From: Polyangiaceae bacterium
GTDB taxonomy: Bacteria > Myxococcota_A > Polyangia > Polyangiales > Polyangiaceae
Length of the DNA stretch: 42,919 nucleotides
Reading direction: 5' to 3'
Assembly (NCBI GenBank): GCA_029261965.1
Contig: JAJDAH010000373.1
Span: forward strand, 1 to 42,919
The notes beneath the pieces are model-generated. The model ran no database searches and had not been told where the DNA came from. It saw only the letters and a list, made by a program, of their open reading frames with translations. Shown here piece after piece: positions 8,389-15,034 of this stretch (position 1 is its first letter; each line of letters begins with the position of its first letter). Both the position numbers and the translations under genes were made by a program.

Positions 8389-9768
8389 TTAGTCGTTGGA
8401 CTCTTGCCGCTCGTAGCGCTCGTAGCGCTCGAGCTTGCGGTACAAAGTTCGTCTATCGACGTCGAGGATCCTCGCAGCCTCGGTTTTGTTTCCGTCGACC
8501 GCGGCGAGCACTCGCATGATGTAGCGCTGCTCCACCTCTTCGAGCGGGAGTAGCTCGTCAGGATTGGCTCCCGCGACCACGACGTGCGTGCTCTGATGGT
8601 CACGAATCTTCTCGGGTAGATCGTCGGCCGTGATCTCTTCGAACCGCGCGAGCGCCATGCCGCGCTCGATGGTGTTCTCGAGCTCACGCACGTTGCCCGG
8701 CCAGTCGTAGTTCACGAGCATTTGCGCTGCCGGCGCCGCGATGCCGCGGACATTCTTCCCGCTCCGCGCGGCGATTCGATCGATGAAGTGTTGCGCGAGT
8801 AGCAAGACGTCGTTCCCGCGCGCTCGGAGCGGCGGCACCCTCAGACGGACCACGTTGATTCGGTAGTAGAGATCTTCTCGGAAGCGCCCCTCTTCCACGT
8901 CGGATTCGATGTCACGATTCGTCGCCGCGACGATACGGGTATCGAAAGCAATCTCCTCGGTACCGCCTACCGGGCGCACCTTTCGCTCCTGAAGGGCGCG
9001 GAGCAGCTTCACCTGCATCTCCGGGGCGGTCTCGGCAATCTCGTCGAGGAACAGAGTGCCGCCGCCCGCGCGGCGGAAGAGCCCATCCTTCGCGGTGCGC
9101 GCGTCGGTGAACGCGCCTTTCACATGGCCGAAGAGCTCGCTCTCGAGGAGGTTCTCCGGGAGGGCGGCGCAGTTGACCGGAACGAACGCGCCGTCCTTTC
9201 TCGTCGAGCGGTCGTGAAGTGCGCGCGCCACCAGCTCCTTTCCGGTGCCGCTCTGGCCGGTGATCAGCACGGAGGCGTCGCTGTCGCCGATTCGGTCGAT
9301 GAGATCGGCGAGCTTTTTCATGGCCGAGCTCTTACCGATGATGCCGGCGGGCATTCCCGCTCGGGCCACGGTGGCGCGCAGCCGCTCGACCTCCGCCGTC
9401 AGACGGCGCCTTTGAATCGCGCGCTCGACGATGTGGTCGAGTAGCTCGAGATCGACCGGTTTGGTGACGAAGTCGTCGGCCCCGGCGCGAATCGCGCCGA
9501 CGGCCGTTTCCATGCTTCCGAACGCCGTGATCACGATGACGGGCGTGCCCGGTCGATTCGTCGATACCCATTCGCTGATGGCGAGACCGCTATCGGTACC
9601 GATTTGTAGATCGGTAATGACCAAGTCGAAGTCTTGCCTCCGTAGGCATTCGAGCGCCGCGTCCACCGTCGATTCGGTCGTCACCGCATGCTCGCGCTTC
9701 TTCAGACGTGCCTCGACGAGATCGAGGATGCTTGGGTCGTCGTCGACGACGAGGATGGAGCTTTTCAT
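8389..9768 (-). CDS. NtrC-family sigma-54-dependent response regulator
   Basis: A 459-aa activator with three intact parts. The receiver domain (1-120) has the acidic pocket DDD at 9-11, phospho-acceptor Asp53 and Lys103. The AAA+ domain (about 144-372) has Walker A GQSGTGKE at 171-178, the sigma-54 contact loop as GAFTDA at 218-223 and Walker B GGTLFLDE around 237-243. A Fis-type helix-turn-helix lies at about 414-447 (NKTEAARILDVDRRTLYRKL). It should hydrolyse ATP to open sigma-54 promoters when phosphorylated. It is upstream of and parallel to mscS-nhaA and divergent from a histidine kinase 286 bp away. It is the best local candidate for the regulator of the sigma-54-like promoters listed here (inference). 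Confidence 0.95.
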   Translation of the reverse strand: MKSSILVVDDDPSILDLVEARLKKREHAVTTESTVDAALECLRRQDFDLVITDLQIGTDSGLAISEWVSTNRPGTPVIVITAFGSMETAVGAIRAGADDFVTKPVDLELLDHIVERAIQRRRLTAEVERLRATVARAGMPAGIIGKSSAMKKLADLIDRIGDSDASVLITGQSGTGKELVARALHDRSTRKDGAFVPVNCAALPENLLESELFGHVKGAFTDARTAKDGLFRRAGGGTLFLDEIAETAPEMQVKLLRALQERKVRPVGGTEEIAFDTRIVAATNRDIESDVEEGRFREDLYYRINVVRLRVPPLRARGNDVLLLAQHFIDRIAARSGKNVRGIAAPAAQMLVNYDWPGNVRELENTIERGMALARFEEITADDLPEKIRDHQSTHVVVAGANPDELLPLEEVEQRYIMRVLAAVDGNKTEAARILDVDRRTLYRKLERYERYERQESND

Positions 9769-9892
9769 ACGTGTGTTGACTCACCTCGCGAGGCGGCGCG
9801 TGTTCGCGGTCTTCTGCTTGCGATGGTAGACGACTTGCGGGGGAAATGGGATCGCCCGCATCCAGACCGGTCGCATCACGGATGTTCTCGAC

Positions 9893-9908
9893 CGGCACGT
9901 CTCGTGCT
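9893..9908 (+). promoter_or_regulatory. Possible sigma-54 promoter of histidine kinase gene
   Basis: CGGCACGTCTCGTGCT has GG (9894-9895), ten bases and GC (9906-9907), with a perfect GGCACG. It lies in the 286-bp divergent region between the activator and the histidine kinase. It is less certain than the others because it also forms a GCACG/CGTGC palindrome and because the nearest dyad lies downstream of it. Confidence 0.4.
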
Positions 9909-10019
9909 TCGTCAGGACCCTGAAAGAAGGGAGGCTCGGCCTTGATCGATCGCCTGAGGAAAGGAGCGCCGTTTTCATCGATCCGAGACAACTCGGATAC
10001 CGAGGCGTTTTGTCACGGC

Positions 10020-10034
10020 GTGGCAAGATGCCAC
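10020..10034 (+). promoter_or_regulatory. Perfect 15-bp dyad before histidine kinase gene
   Basis: GTGGCAAGATGCCAC is a perfect inverted repeat with a 3-bp centre, extended by one C/G pair to 17 bp. Almost the same sequence occurs at 23246-23260. It lies 20 bp before the kinase ATG, a position that suits autoregulation or activation of the divergent pair. Confidence 0.6.
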
Positions 10035-10054
10035 GGTCGGTACCCAGGCGACTC

Positions 10055-10810
10055 ATGACGCACCCCAAGGACGGAGAGCGACAGACCGCGCAAGATCTTT
10101 CCGAGGTCTTGCACCTCGAGCGGTCGACTATGCTCAGGATTGTGGCGTCGAGTTTTGCTCACGCCGTGGGCACGCCAATACAGGTAATCAGCGGCCGCGC
10201 TACGATGGCGAACGACGCGGCGAGCCCGGAAGAGTTGCGGCAGCAGACCGACATCATCCGCCGCAAGTGCGACGAGCTGGCTCGAACGGTCCAATCGCTC
10301 GTCGGGTACGCGCGCGAGCAGGTGCCGACTGCCGAGCCGAGCGAGCTCGGGGACGTGCTGCTCGGCGTCGTCCGGGACATCGAACCCACCGCAGACGCGG
10401 CGTCCGTCGAAATCCGTCTCGGCGACCCGCCCCCAGTCCCTGCCGAAATCGTGAAGGCGTCGTTTGCGCAAGCCGTGCGCTGTCTGGTGCTCGGGGGCAT
10501 CGACATGTGTCGCGAAGTGGTCGGCGTCGCGCTCACTGAAGAGCAATGCTCGCCGCCCCCCACCGCTGCCGGGTTGGCGCAGCCAGGTCGTTTTGCCCAC
10601 GTCGAGATCGTTTGGCGCGGCGTCGGTCTCGAAGCCAAGACGCACGCGGAGCTCCGCGAGCCCTGGCTGCACGAGCCGTTCGCTTCCCGCTCCGCGGCGC
10701 TCTCGTTGGCTGTGGCGAGTGGACTCGTTCGGGAGAATGGCGGTTGGTTGAGCGCGGCGCCGAGCGCGGGCGGGGCCACCTTCGACATGTTCTGGCCACT
10801 CACCCGCTAG
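10055..10810 (+). CDS. Histidine-kinase-like protein with degraded ATP-binding domain
   Basis: A 251-aa soluble protein from ATG 10055, with no membrane segment or sensor domain. The dimerisation and phospho-acceptor helix is recognisable: FAHAVGTPIQVISGRA with His36, like the H-x-x-GTP boxes of myxobacterial kinases. In the catalytic half the usual signatures are eroded: the N-box region (about 135-150) has no asparagine, the G1 box reads RGVG at 188-191 instead of DxGxG, and the G2 region reads ALSLAV. ATP binding is therefore doubtful. It may be a phosphatase or a phosphotransfer protein rather than a kinase. It is divergent from the sigma-54 activator and next to two receiver proteins, so a phosphorelay role is plausible. 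Confidence 0.8.
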   Translation: MTHPKDGERQTAQDLSEVLHLERSTMLRIVASSFAHAVGTPIQVISGRATMANDAASPEELRQQTDIIRRKCDELARTVQSLVGYAREQVPTAEPSELGDVLLGVVRDIEPTADAASVEIRLGDPPPVPAEIVKASFAQAVRCLVLGGIDMCREVVGVALTEEQCSPPPTAAGLAQPGRFAHVEIVWRGVGLEAKTHAELREPWLHEPFASRSAALSLAVASGLVRENGGWLSAAPSAGGATFDMFWPLTR

Positions 10811-10946
10811 CCGGCTGGGCGCTGACTCAGGGCGAGACCCTCGACGCGGTCGTCGACGCTGCGGTCAACACGATTCAACTGGTCGTGGAGTGGGGAGCGA
10901 GTGCGGTGCGCTCGAGAGCGACAACGCCCTCCGCTCGAGGCGATTT

Positions 10947-10961
10947 GGGGCATTTTGCACC
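10947..10961 (+). promoter_or_regulatory. Putative activator site upstream of receiver-cotransporter operon
   Basis: GGGGCATTTTGCACC differs by one base from GTGGCATTTTGCACC at 14777-14791, in a gene-free stretch. It is centred about 73 bp upstream of the -24 element at 11027, a usual enhancer distance for sigma-54 activators. Confidence 0.45.
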
Positions 10962-11025
10962 GCTCACGCAAGAACGCCTCACCCCGATCGCCCGATTCGC
11001 GGGGCAAACCCGGCGCGTCGATTTC

Positions 11026-11041
11026 GGGCATGGCACTTGCA
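11026..11041 (+). promoter_or_regulatory. Sigma-54-like promoter of receiver-cotransporter operon
   Basis: GGGCATGGCACTTGCA: GG (11027-11028), ten bases, GC (11039-11040). The -12 element TTGCA is perfect and the -24 element is GGCAT. Predicted start about 11052. It overlaps an in-frame ATG at 11030, which therefore could not be used from this promoter. Confidence 0.5.
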
Positions 11042-11086
11042 AATCCAGGGCGCGACCCGTTGACCCCGAACCGACCCGAGAGCTTC

Positions 11087-11551
11087 GTGACTCTGACCCC
11101 AACGCCGTTCGAAAGCTGCGCTGATCCTCGGCAGCGTTTGGCGTTGCTGGCTGAAGACGACGATGACCTTCGGAGCATGCTCGCCGCGGTCTTGCGGGCT
11201 GCGGCGTTCGAGGTCCTGGAGGCGCGCAACGGGCGTGACCTCCTGGTCCGATTTCGCCAAGCGATGCAAGGTAAGACGCGACCGGCGATCATCGTCACCG
11301 ACATCGACATGCCGGGCATGGATGGCGTCTCGGCGCTCAGGGCGATCCACCATTCGACGGTGCGCACGCCAGCCATCGTCATTTCCGCATTGGCTGGCTA
11401 CGAGCCGCTCCGGCGTGCCGCCATCACGGCCGGAGCCACCCGAGTGCTCGAAAAGCCTTTCGACATCATTTCCTTTCGCAGGGCCGTCGAAGAGGTCGCG
11501 TCGGCGGACCCCAAGTTGCCTGACTCGTTGCGTATTCGCTCTGACCGCTAG
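11087..11551 (+). CDS. Receiver-only response regulator
   Basis: About 154 aa from GTG 11087. It is a single CheY-like receiver domain with acidic pocket AEDDDD, phospho-acceptor Asp in VTDIDMPGMDG, a Ser in the switch position (ISALAG) and the conserved Lys in EKPFDI. There is no output domain, so it probably signals by protein contact or passes phosphate on. An in-frame ATG at 11030 is possible but overlaps the sigma-54-like promoter; TTG 11060 is another alternative. The cotransporter gene begins 5 nt after its stop, so the two are almost certainly co-transcribed. Confidence 0.87.
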   Translation: MTLTPTPFESCADPRQRLALLAEDDDDLRSMLAAVLRAAAFEVLEARNGRDLLVRFRQAMQGKTRPAIIVTDIDMPGMDGVSALRAIHHSTVRTPAIVISALAGYEPLRRAAITAGATRVLEKPFDIISFRRAVEEVASADPKLPDSLRIRSDR

Positions 11552-11556
11552 GCACC

Positions 11557-13821
11557 ATGGGCGAACATTCCGAAACACCCGAGGAGGGCGACGCGGCTGC
11601 GTCCCGAGGGCACGGATTCGGAACGGCGCCGGTCTTTCTGGCCGGTATCAGCACCATCCTCGGCGCGGTCATGTTCTTGCGTTTCGGTTACGCCGTCGGT
11701 CACGCCGGACCCCTCGGTGCCGTGGCGATCATCGTCATCGGACACCTCGTGACCATCCCGACCGCGCTGGCGCTGAGCGAGATAGCGACCAATCGCCGCG
11801 TCGAGGGCGGCGGCGAGTACTTCATCATCTCGCGCTCCTTTGGCCTCCGCATCGGCGGAGCGATCGGAGTCGCGCTCTATCTTTCTCAGGCGATCAGCGT
11901 CGCGTTCTACTGCATCGCGTTTGCGGAAGCGGTGCGACCGCTTGCCCCCTACTTGTTGGCGGCGACGGGTGTCGCTTTCGACGCGCGCATGGTTTCGGTG
12001 CCCCTGGCGGTCGGGCTCGTGGCGTTGATGCTCACCAAGGGGGCGGCAATGGGCGTGCGCGCCTTGTACGTCGTTTTTGCCATCCTCGCTCTGTCCGTGG
12101 TGCTCTTCTTTGCCGGGTCACCCATGGAGAGAGCCGATGGGGAGCTCGACTGGTTCGCGCGTGTGCAGAGCCCGGATGGATTTTTTCTGACTTTCGCGAT
12201 CGTGTTTCCAGCGTTCACCGGGATGACTCAGGGAGTGGGTCTCTCCGGAGACCTCGCCAAGCCGCGAGTGTCGATTCCACTCGGCACGATCGCGGCGACG
12301 GTCATCGGCATGCTCGTCTACCTCGCCCTCGTGTGGAAGTTCGCCACCTCGGCACCGGTGGAGGTGCTCGCCAACGACCAACTCGTGATGAGCCGCATCG
12401 CCGTCTGGGGCCCCATCATTCCGATTGGCCTGGCGTGCGCCACGCTCTCTTCGGCCATCGGCTCGCTGCTCGTCGCTCCGCGAACCCTGCAAGCGCTGGC
12501 CCGCGATAGGCTCTTTTATCCCGGTGCGGCGAATCGCGCGCTTGGCACCGGCGTCGGCGAGGAAGACGAGCCGCGGGTCGCGACAGTCGCCACGGCGGTC
12601 GTGGTCATCGCAGTCGTCGGCCTCGGCGACGTCGATTTCGTGGCTCGGATCATCTCGATGTTTTTCATGGTGACCTATGGGGCCCTGTGCACCATCAGTT
12701 TCCTCGAGCACTTCGGTGGCAACCCGAGCTATCGCCCGACGTTCCGCACGAAGTGGTGGCTGAGCGCCATCGGCGCCGGCATGTGTCTGTTCCTGATGTT
12801 TCAGATGGACCCCGTGTACGCCATCGCGTCGCTCTGCGCGATGGGGGCGTTCTACTGGCTCACTCGTTTCACGCCGGGCGGGGATACCGATCAGAACCTG
12901 ATTTCGCTGTTCCGCGCGGTGATGGCCCAGCTCACTCGACGACTTCACATTCAACTGCAGCGCGGCCAAGCGCAGAACCGCGAGCCGTCGGATTGGCGCC
13001 CTAGCATCGTCACGTTGCGCCCAGACACGTTCACCGGCAGCCACGATCCGATTCGGTTGATGGGTTGGCTGTGCTCGAGACACGGTTTCGGAACGTACCT
13101 GCACTACATCGAGGGCCGGCTGGACGCCGAAACCCATCAGCAGAGCGCCAAGATCCGCCCGCGGCTCGTCGAGCTTTGCGGGCAGGAGTCGCCTGGAGTT
13201 TTCGTCGAGACCATGGTCAGCCCGTCACGTCGCACCGCGATGGCGCAGGCGATGCAGGTCCCCGGGGTCACCGGGACGGATACGAACACCGTGCTCTTCG
13301 ACTTCGCTCGCGACGCGGATGATGCCACCATCGTGGCCACGCTCTCCGAAGTGGAGTTCGCGATGGTGACCGGCAAGAGCGTGCTCGTCCTCCGGCACAC
13401 CGACCGTGGTTTCGCCGAACGGGAGAGCATTCACGTGTGGGTGACGGATCACGCGGGCCCGAACGTGGCTCTCATGATGCTGATCGCTTTCATTCTCGTC
13501 GGACACAGAGACTGGCGTCACGCTGATGTCGTGCTCTTCGTGACCGTGCGCCCCGATTCGACTCCCGAAGCGAACGCCGAAATCGTCGACGAGCTCACGG
13601 AGGGGCGCATGCCCGTACGCCGGCAGAACATCCGCTTCATCGGGGTCGAAGAGGGCGCCCTCGAGGCCCGCGTCGAAGCCAAGTCGGCGTCCGCCGATCT
13701 CGTCATCCTGGCGATGTCGCCGGGTGCGCTCGAGGACGCCGAACCGAGCGCTTTACGCAGTCATCCGGGTCTAGGCAACGTGCTCTTCGTTCAGGCAACT
13801 CAACGGATCGACCTCGCGTGA
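11557..13821 (+). CDS. Bacterial cation-chloride cotransporter (SLC12/APC family)
   Basis: A 754-aa membrane protein. The N-terminal two-thirds is an APC-fold transporter of about 12 helices. The first helix region FLAGISTILGAVMFLRFGYAVG closely follows the SLC12 signature GVMFLR, and EGGGEYFIISRSFG and FPAFTGMTQGVGLSGDL match conserved SLC12 loops. The last 300 residues form a soluble domain with alternating beta strands and helices, as in the cytoplasmic domain of Na-K-Cl and K-Cl cotransporters. It probably moves Na+, K+ and/or Cl- together to control cell volume. Being encoded between two receiver-only proteins is unusual and suggests phosphorelay control. Confidence 0.9.
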   Translation: MGEHSETPEEGDAAASRGHGFGTAPVFLAGISTILGAVMFLRFGYAVGHAGPLGAVAIIVIGHLVTIPTALALSEIATNRRVEGGGEYFIISRSFGLRIGGAIGVALYLSQAISVAFYCIAFAEAVRPLAPYLLAATGVAFDARMVSVPLAVGLVALMLTKGAAMGVRALYVVFAILALSVVLFFAGSPMERADGELDWFARVQSPDGFFLTFAIVFPAFTGMTQGVGLSGDLAKPRVSIPLGTIAATVIGMLVYLALVWKFATSAPVEVLANDQLVMSRIAVWGPIIPIGLACATLSSAIGSLLVAPRTLQALARDRLFYPGAANRALGTGVGEEDEPRVATVATAVVVIAVVGLGDVDFVARIISMFFMVTYGALCTISFLEHFGGNPSYRPTFRTKWWLSAIGAGMCLFLMFQMDPVYAIASLCAMGAFYWLTRFTPGGDTDQNLISLFRAVMAQLTRRLHIQLQRGQAQNREPSDWRPSIVTLRPDTFTGSHDPIRLMGWLCSRHGFGTYLHYIEGRLDAETHQQSAKIRPRLVELCGQESPGVFVETMVSPSRRTAMAQAMQVPGVTGTDTNTVLFDFARDADDATIVATLSEVEFAMVTGKSVLVLRHTDRGFAERESIHVWVTDHAGPNVALMMLIAFILVGHRDWRHADVVLFVTVRPDSTPEANAEIVDELTEGRMPVRRQNIRFIGVEEGALEARVEAKSASADLVILAMSPGALEDAEPSALRSHPGLGNVLFVQATQRIDLA

Positions 13822-14276
13822 GCGGCGCTCGAGCCGAAGTGAGGTTGCGTGCGGTAGCCGAAGTGGGGTTGCGTGCGGTCACCTCGGGACTTACTACTTC
13901 TCGGCGCATGGGACGCCTACTCATCGTCGACGACGACCAAGACACTCGTGCCCTCGTGGCCATGGCCCTCGGGCAACACGGCGTCGCTGGCACCGGTGGG
14001 TTCGATGTCGTGGAAGCTGGCACCCTCGCCGACGGCTTCGCCGCGGCGCTCGGGGTGAACGTGCTCGTCGTCGACGCGCACTTGCCGGATGGTAGCGGGC
14101 TGAGCTTGGCCGAGCACCTTCGCGGTGTGTCACCCGATGCGAGGATTGTAGTGCTGTCGGGTGCAGTCGACGTGGCCGAGGCGGCGAAAAAGATCGGCGC
14201 GGACGAGTTCTTGCTCAAACCGGTGTCGATTGGTCGACTGAAGAGTGCCGTCGGTTCGTCGACTCCGGCCGGATAG
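13818..14276 (+). CDS. Receiver-only response regulator, second copy
   Basis: 152 aa if it starts at the GTG that overlaps the cotransporter stop codon (GTGA); ATG 13908 would give just the receiver domain (MGRLLIVDDDQDTR). The domain has the DDD pocket, phospho-acceptor Asp in VVDAHLPDGSG, the Ser switch in VLSGAV and Lys in LLKPVS. The N-terminal extension is encoded by a 24-bp tandem repeat giving AEVRLRAV-AEVGLRAV and has no similarity I recognise. The overlap points to translational coupling with the cotransporter. It has no output domain. Confidence 0.82.
   Translation: MSGARAEVRLRAVAEVGLRAVTSGLTTSRRMGRLLIVDDDQDTRALVAMALGQHGVAGTGGFDVVEAGTLADGFAAALGVNVLVVDAHLPDGSGLSLAEHLRGVSPDARIVVLSGAVDVAEAAKKIGADEFLLKPVSIGRLKSAVGSSTPAG
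13833..13880 (+). repeat. 24-bp direct tandem repeat at start of receiver gene
   Basis: Two adjacent 24-bp units (13833-13856 and 13857-13880) share the core GTTGCGTGCGGT and differ at two positions. They are in frame with the GTG start at 13818. If the true start is ATG 13908 they lie in the leader and could be a regulatory direct repeat instead. Confidence 0.85.
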
Positions 14277-14438
14277 CCTTTTCTTTCTGGGCGCTCTCGC
14301 CGGCGGGCGCTTGCGATCGGGAGAAGGATCGCCGAGCGGCGTGTCCCGTCTGCCAGGGGCCTCGCGGTCGGGCACCTTTCGCGGCACGCTGACGGGCACC
14401 TCCCGTTTCGAAGGTGCCCGCCGCTTTGCCGCTGGCAT
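14130..14438 (-). CDS. Possible small basic protein after csbD
   Basis: An open frame of 102 codons whose ATG (14438) overlaps the csbD stop codon (TGATG), which would couple translation. The product is very rich in Arg, Lys and Pro (KRRAPSKREVP, RKRPPARAPRKKR), as in nucleic-acid-binding tails. Against it, the last 147 bases overlap the receiver gene on the other strand and no family is recognisable. It may only be chance open frame in GC-rich DNA. Confidence 0.3.
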   Translation of the reverse strand: MPAAKRRAPSKREVPVSVPRKVPDREAPGRRDTPLGDPSPDRKRPPARAPRKKRLSGRSRRTDGTLQSTNRHRFEQELVRADLFRRLGHVDCTRQHYNPRIG

Positions 14439-14656
14439 CACGACCCCTTGATCGCGTCTTTGAGGGAGTCGGCCCACTTCTCGACACGGTTTTTCGCGTC
14501 GTCCTTCTCGATGCCGTAGCGACGTTGCACGGCGCCGACGATCTCGTCGCGCTTGCCACTCAGTCGCTGAAAGTCGTCGTCCGTGAGTTTGCCGAAGTCC
14601 GACTTCAACTTGCCTCGAAATTCCTTCCAGCCGCCTTCGATTTGATCCCAGTTCAT
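14438..14656 (-). CDS. CsbD-family stress response protein
   Basis: 72 aa, the usual size of the family. It begins MNWDQIEGGWKEFRGKLK and contains GKLTDDDFQRLSGKRDEIVG, the classic CsbD pattern. It is a small, soluble, charged helical protein induced by general stress in many bacteria; its biochemical role is unknown. The ATG at 14656 is preceded by AAAGGAA. A sigma-54-like promoter lies 38-53 bp upstream with a dyad site about 77 bp further. A basic open frame may follow in the same message. Confidence 0.93.
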   Translation of the reverse strand: MNWDQIEGGWKEFRGKLKSDFGKLTDDDFQRLSGKRDEIVGAVQRRYGIEKDDAKNRVEKWADSLKDAIKGS

Positions 14657-14693
14657 GGGTGTTCCTTTCTGTTGTGGATTCGCCACCCGTAAG

Positions 14694-14709
14694 AGCAGCA
14701 TCCGTGCCA
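14694..14709 (-). promoter_or_regulatory. Sigma-54-like promoter of csbD
   Basis: On the minus strand TGGCACGGATGCTGCT: perfect -24 element TGGCACG, ten bases between GG (14708-14707) and GC (14696-14695), -12 element CTGCT. Predicted start about 14683, giving a 27-nt leader that contains the AAAGGAA ribosome-binding site. Confidence 0.68.
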
Positions 14710-14776
14710 GAACCTCGGGCAGCCTTCACCGCTGAGATTTTCGCTGTTTCAAGCGTCGCTAGCAGACGACACGAGC

Positions 14777-14793
14777 GTGGCATTTTGCACCAC
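14777..14793. promoter_or_regulatory. Putative shared activator site between csbD and tamA
   Basis: GTGGCATTTTGCACCAC: a GTGG.../...CCAC dyad of the shared family. It is about 77 bp from the csbD -24 element and about 69 bp from the tamA -24 element on the other side, so one site could serve both divergent promoters. Confidence 0.5.
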
Positions 14794-14851
14794 TGATGCA
14801 GATCGCCTCGGCCGCACGCGGGACATCGAGTCTCTCTTCGGGCTCGAGCTT

Positions 14852-14867
14852 CGGCACGGGCTTTGCG
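14852..14867 (+). promoter_or_regulatory. Sigma-54-like promoter towards tamA
   Basis: CGGCACGGGCTTTGCG: GGCACG perfect, GG (14853-14854), ten bases, GC (14865-14866) with TTGC. Predicted start about 14878, leaving a leader of about 157 nt before tamA that contains a 38-codon open frame. A second, weaker GG-N10-GC match (GGGCACCAACAACGCA) lies at 14875-14890. Confidence 0.55.
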
Positions 14868-14914
14868 TTGTCTTGGGCACCAACAACGCACGAAACGAGA
14901 CAATTTCGAAGCCG

Positions 14915-15031
14915 ATGACGAAATTTTTCCCTGTAGCTTGCGTGAGTGTCGCGGGGCTCGCGGCCAGCGATCCTACCGAGCCCACGCAGACTGGTGGACA
15001 CCACCCACTCTTCCCCCGCATGACACGGTGA
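14915..15031 (+). CDS. Possible 38-aa peptide in tamA leader
   Basis: An ATG at 14915 opens 38 codons ending 3 nt before the tamA ATG. The first half (MTKFFPVACVSVAGLAAS) resembles a signal or membrane segment. The ribosome-binding site is weak. It could be a leader peptide coupling translation into tamA, or chance. Confidence 0.25.
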   Translation: MTKFFPVACVSVAGLAASDPTEPTQTGGHHPLFPRMTR

Positions 15032-15034
15032 CGA

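Noticed and set aside
11026-11041. TGGCAC directly followed by TTGCA as a compressed sigma-54 promoter
   Set aside because: The five-base spacer would be missing; the correctly spaced reading uses the upstream GGGCAT instead, and I report that one.
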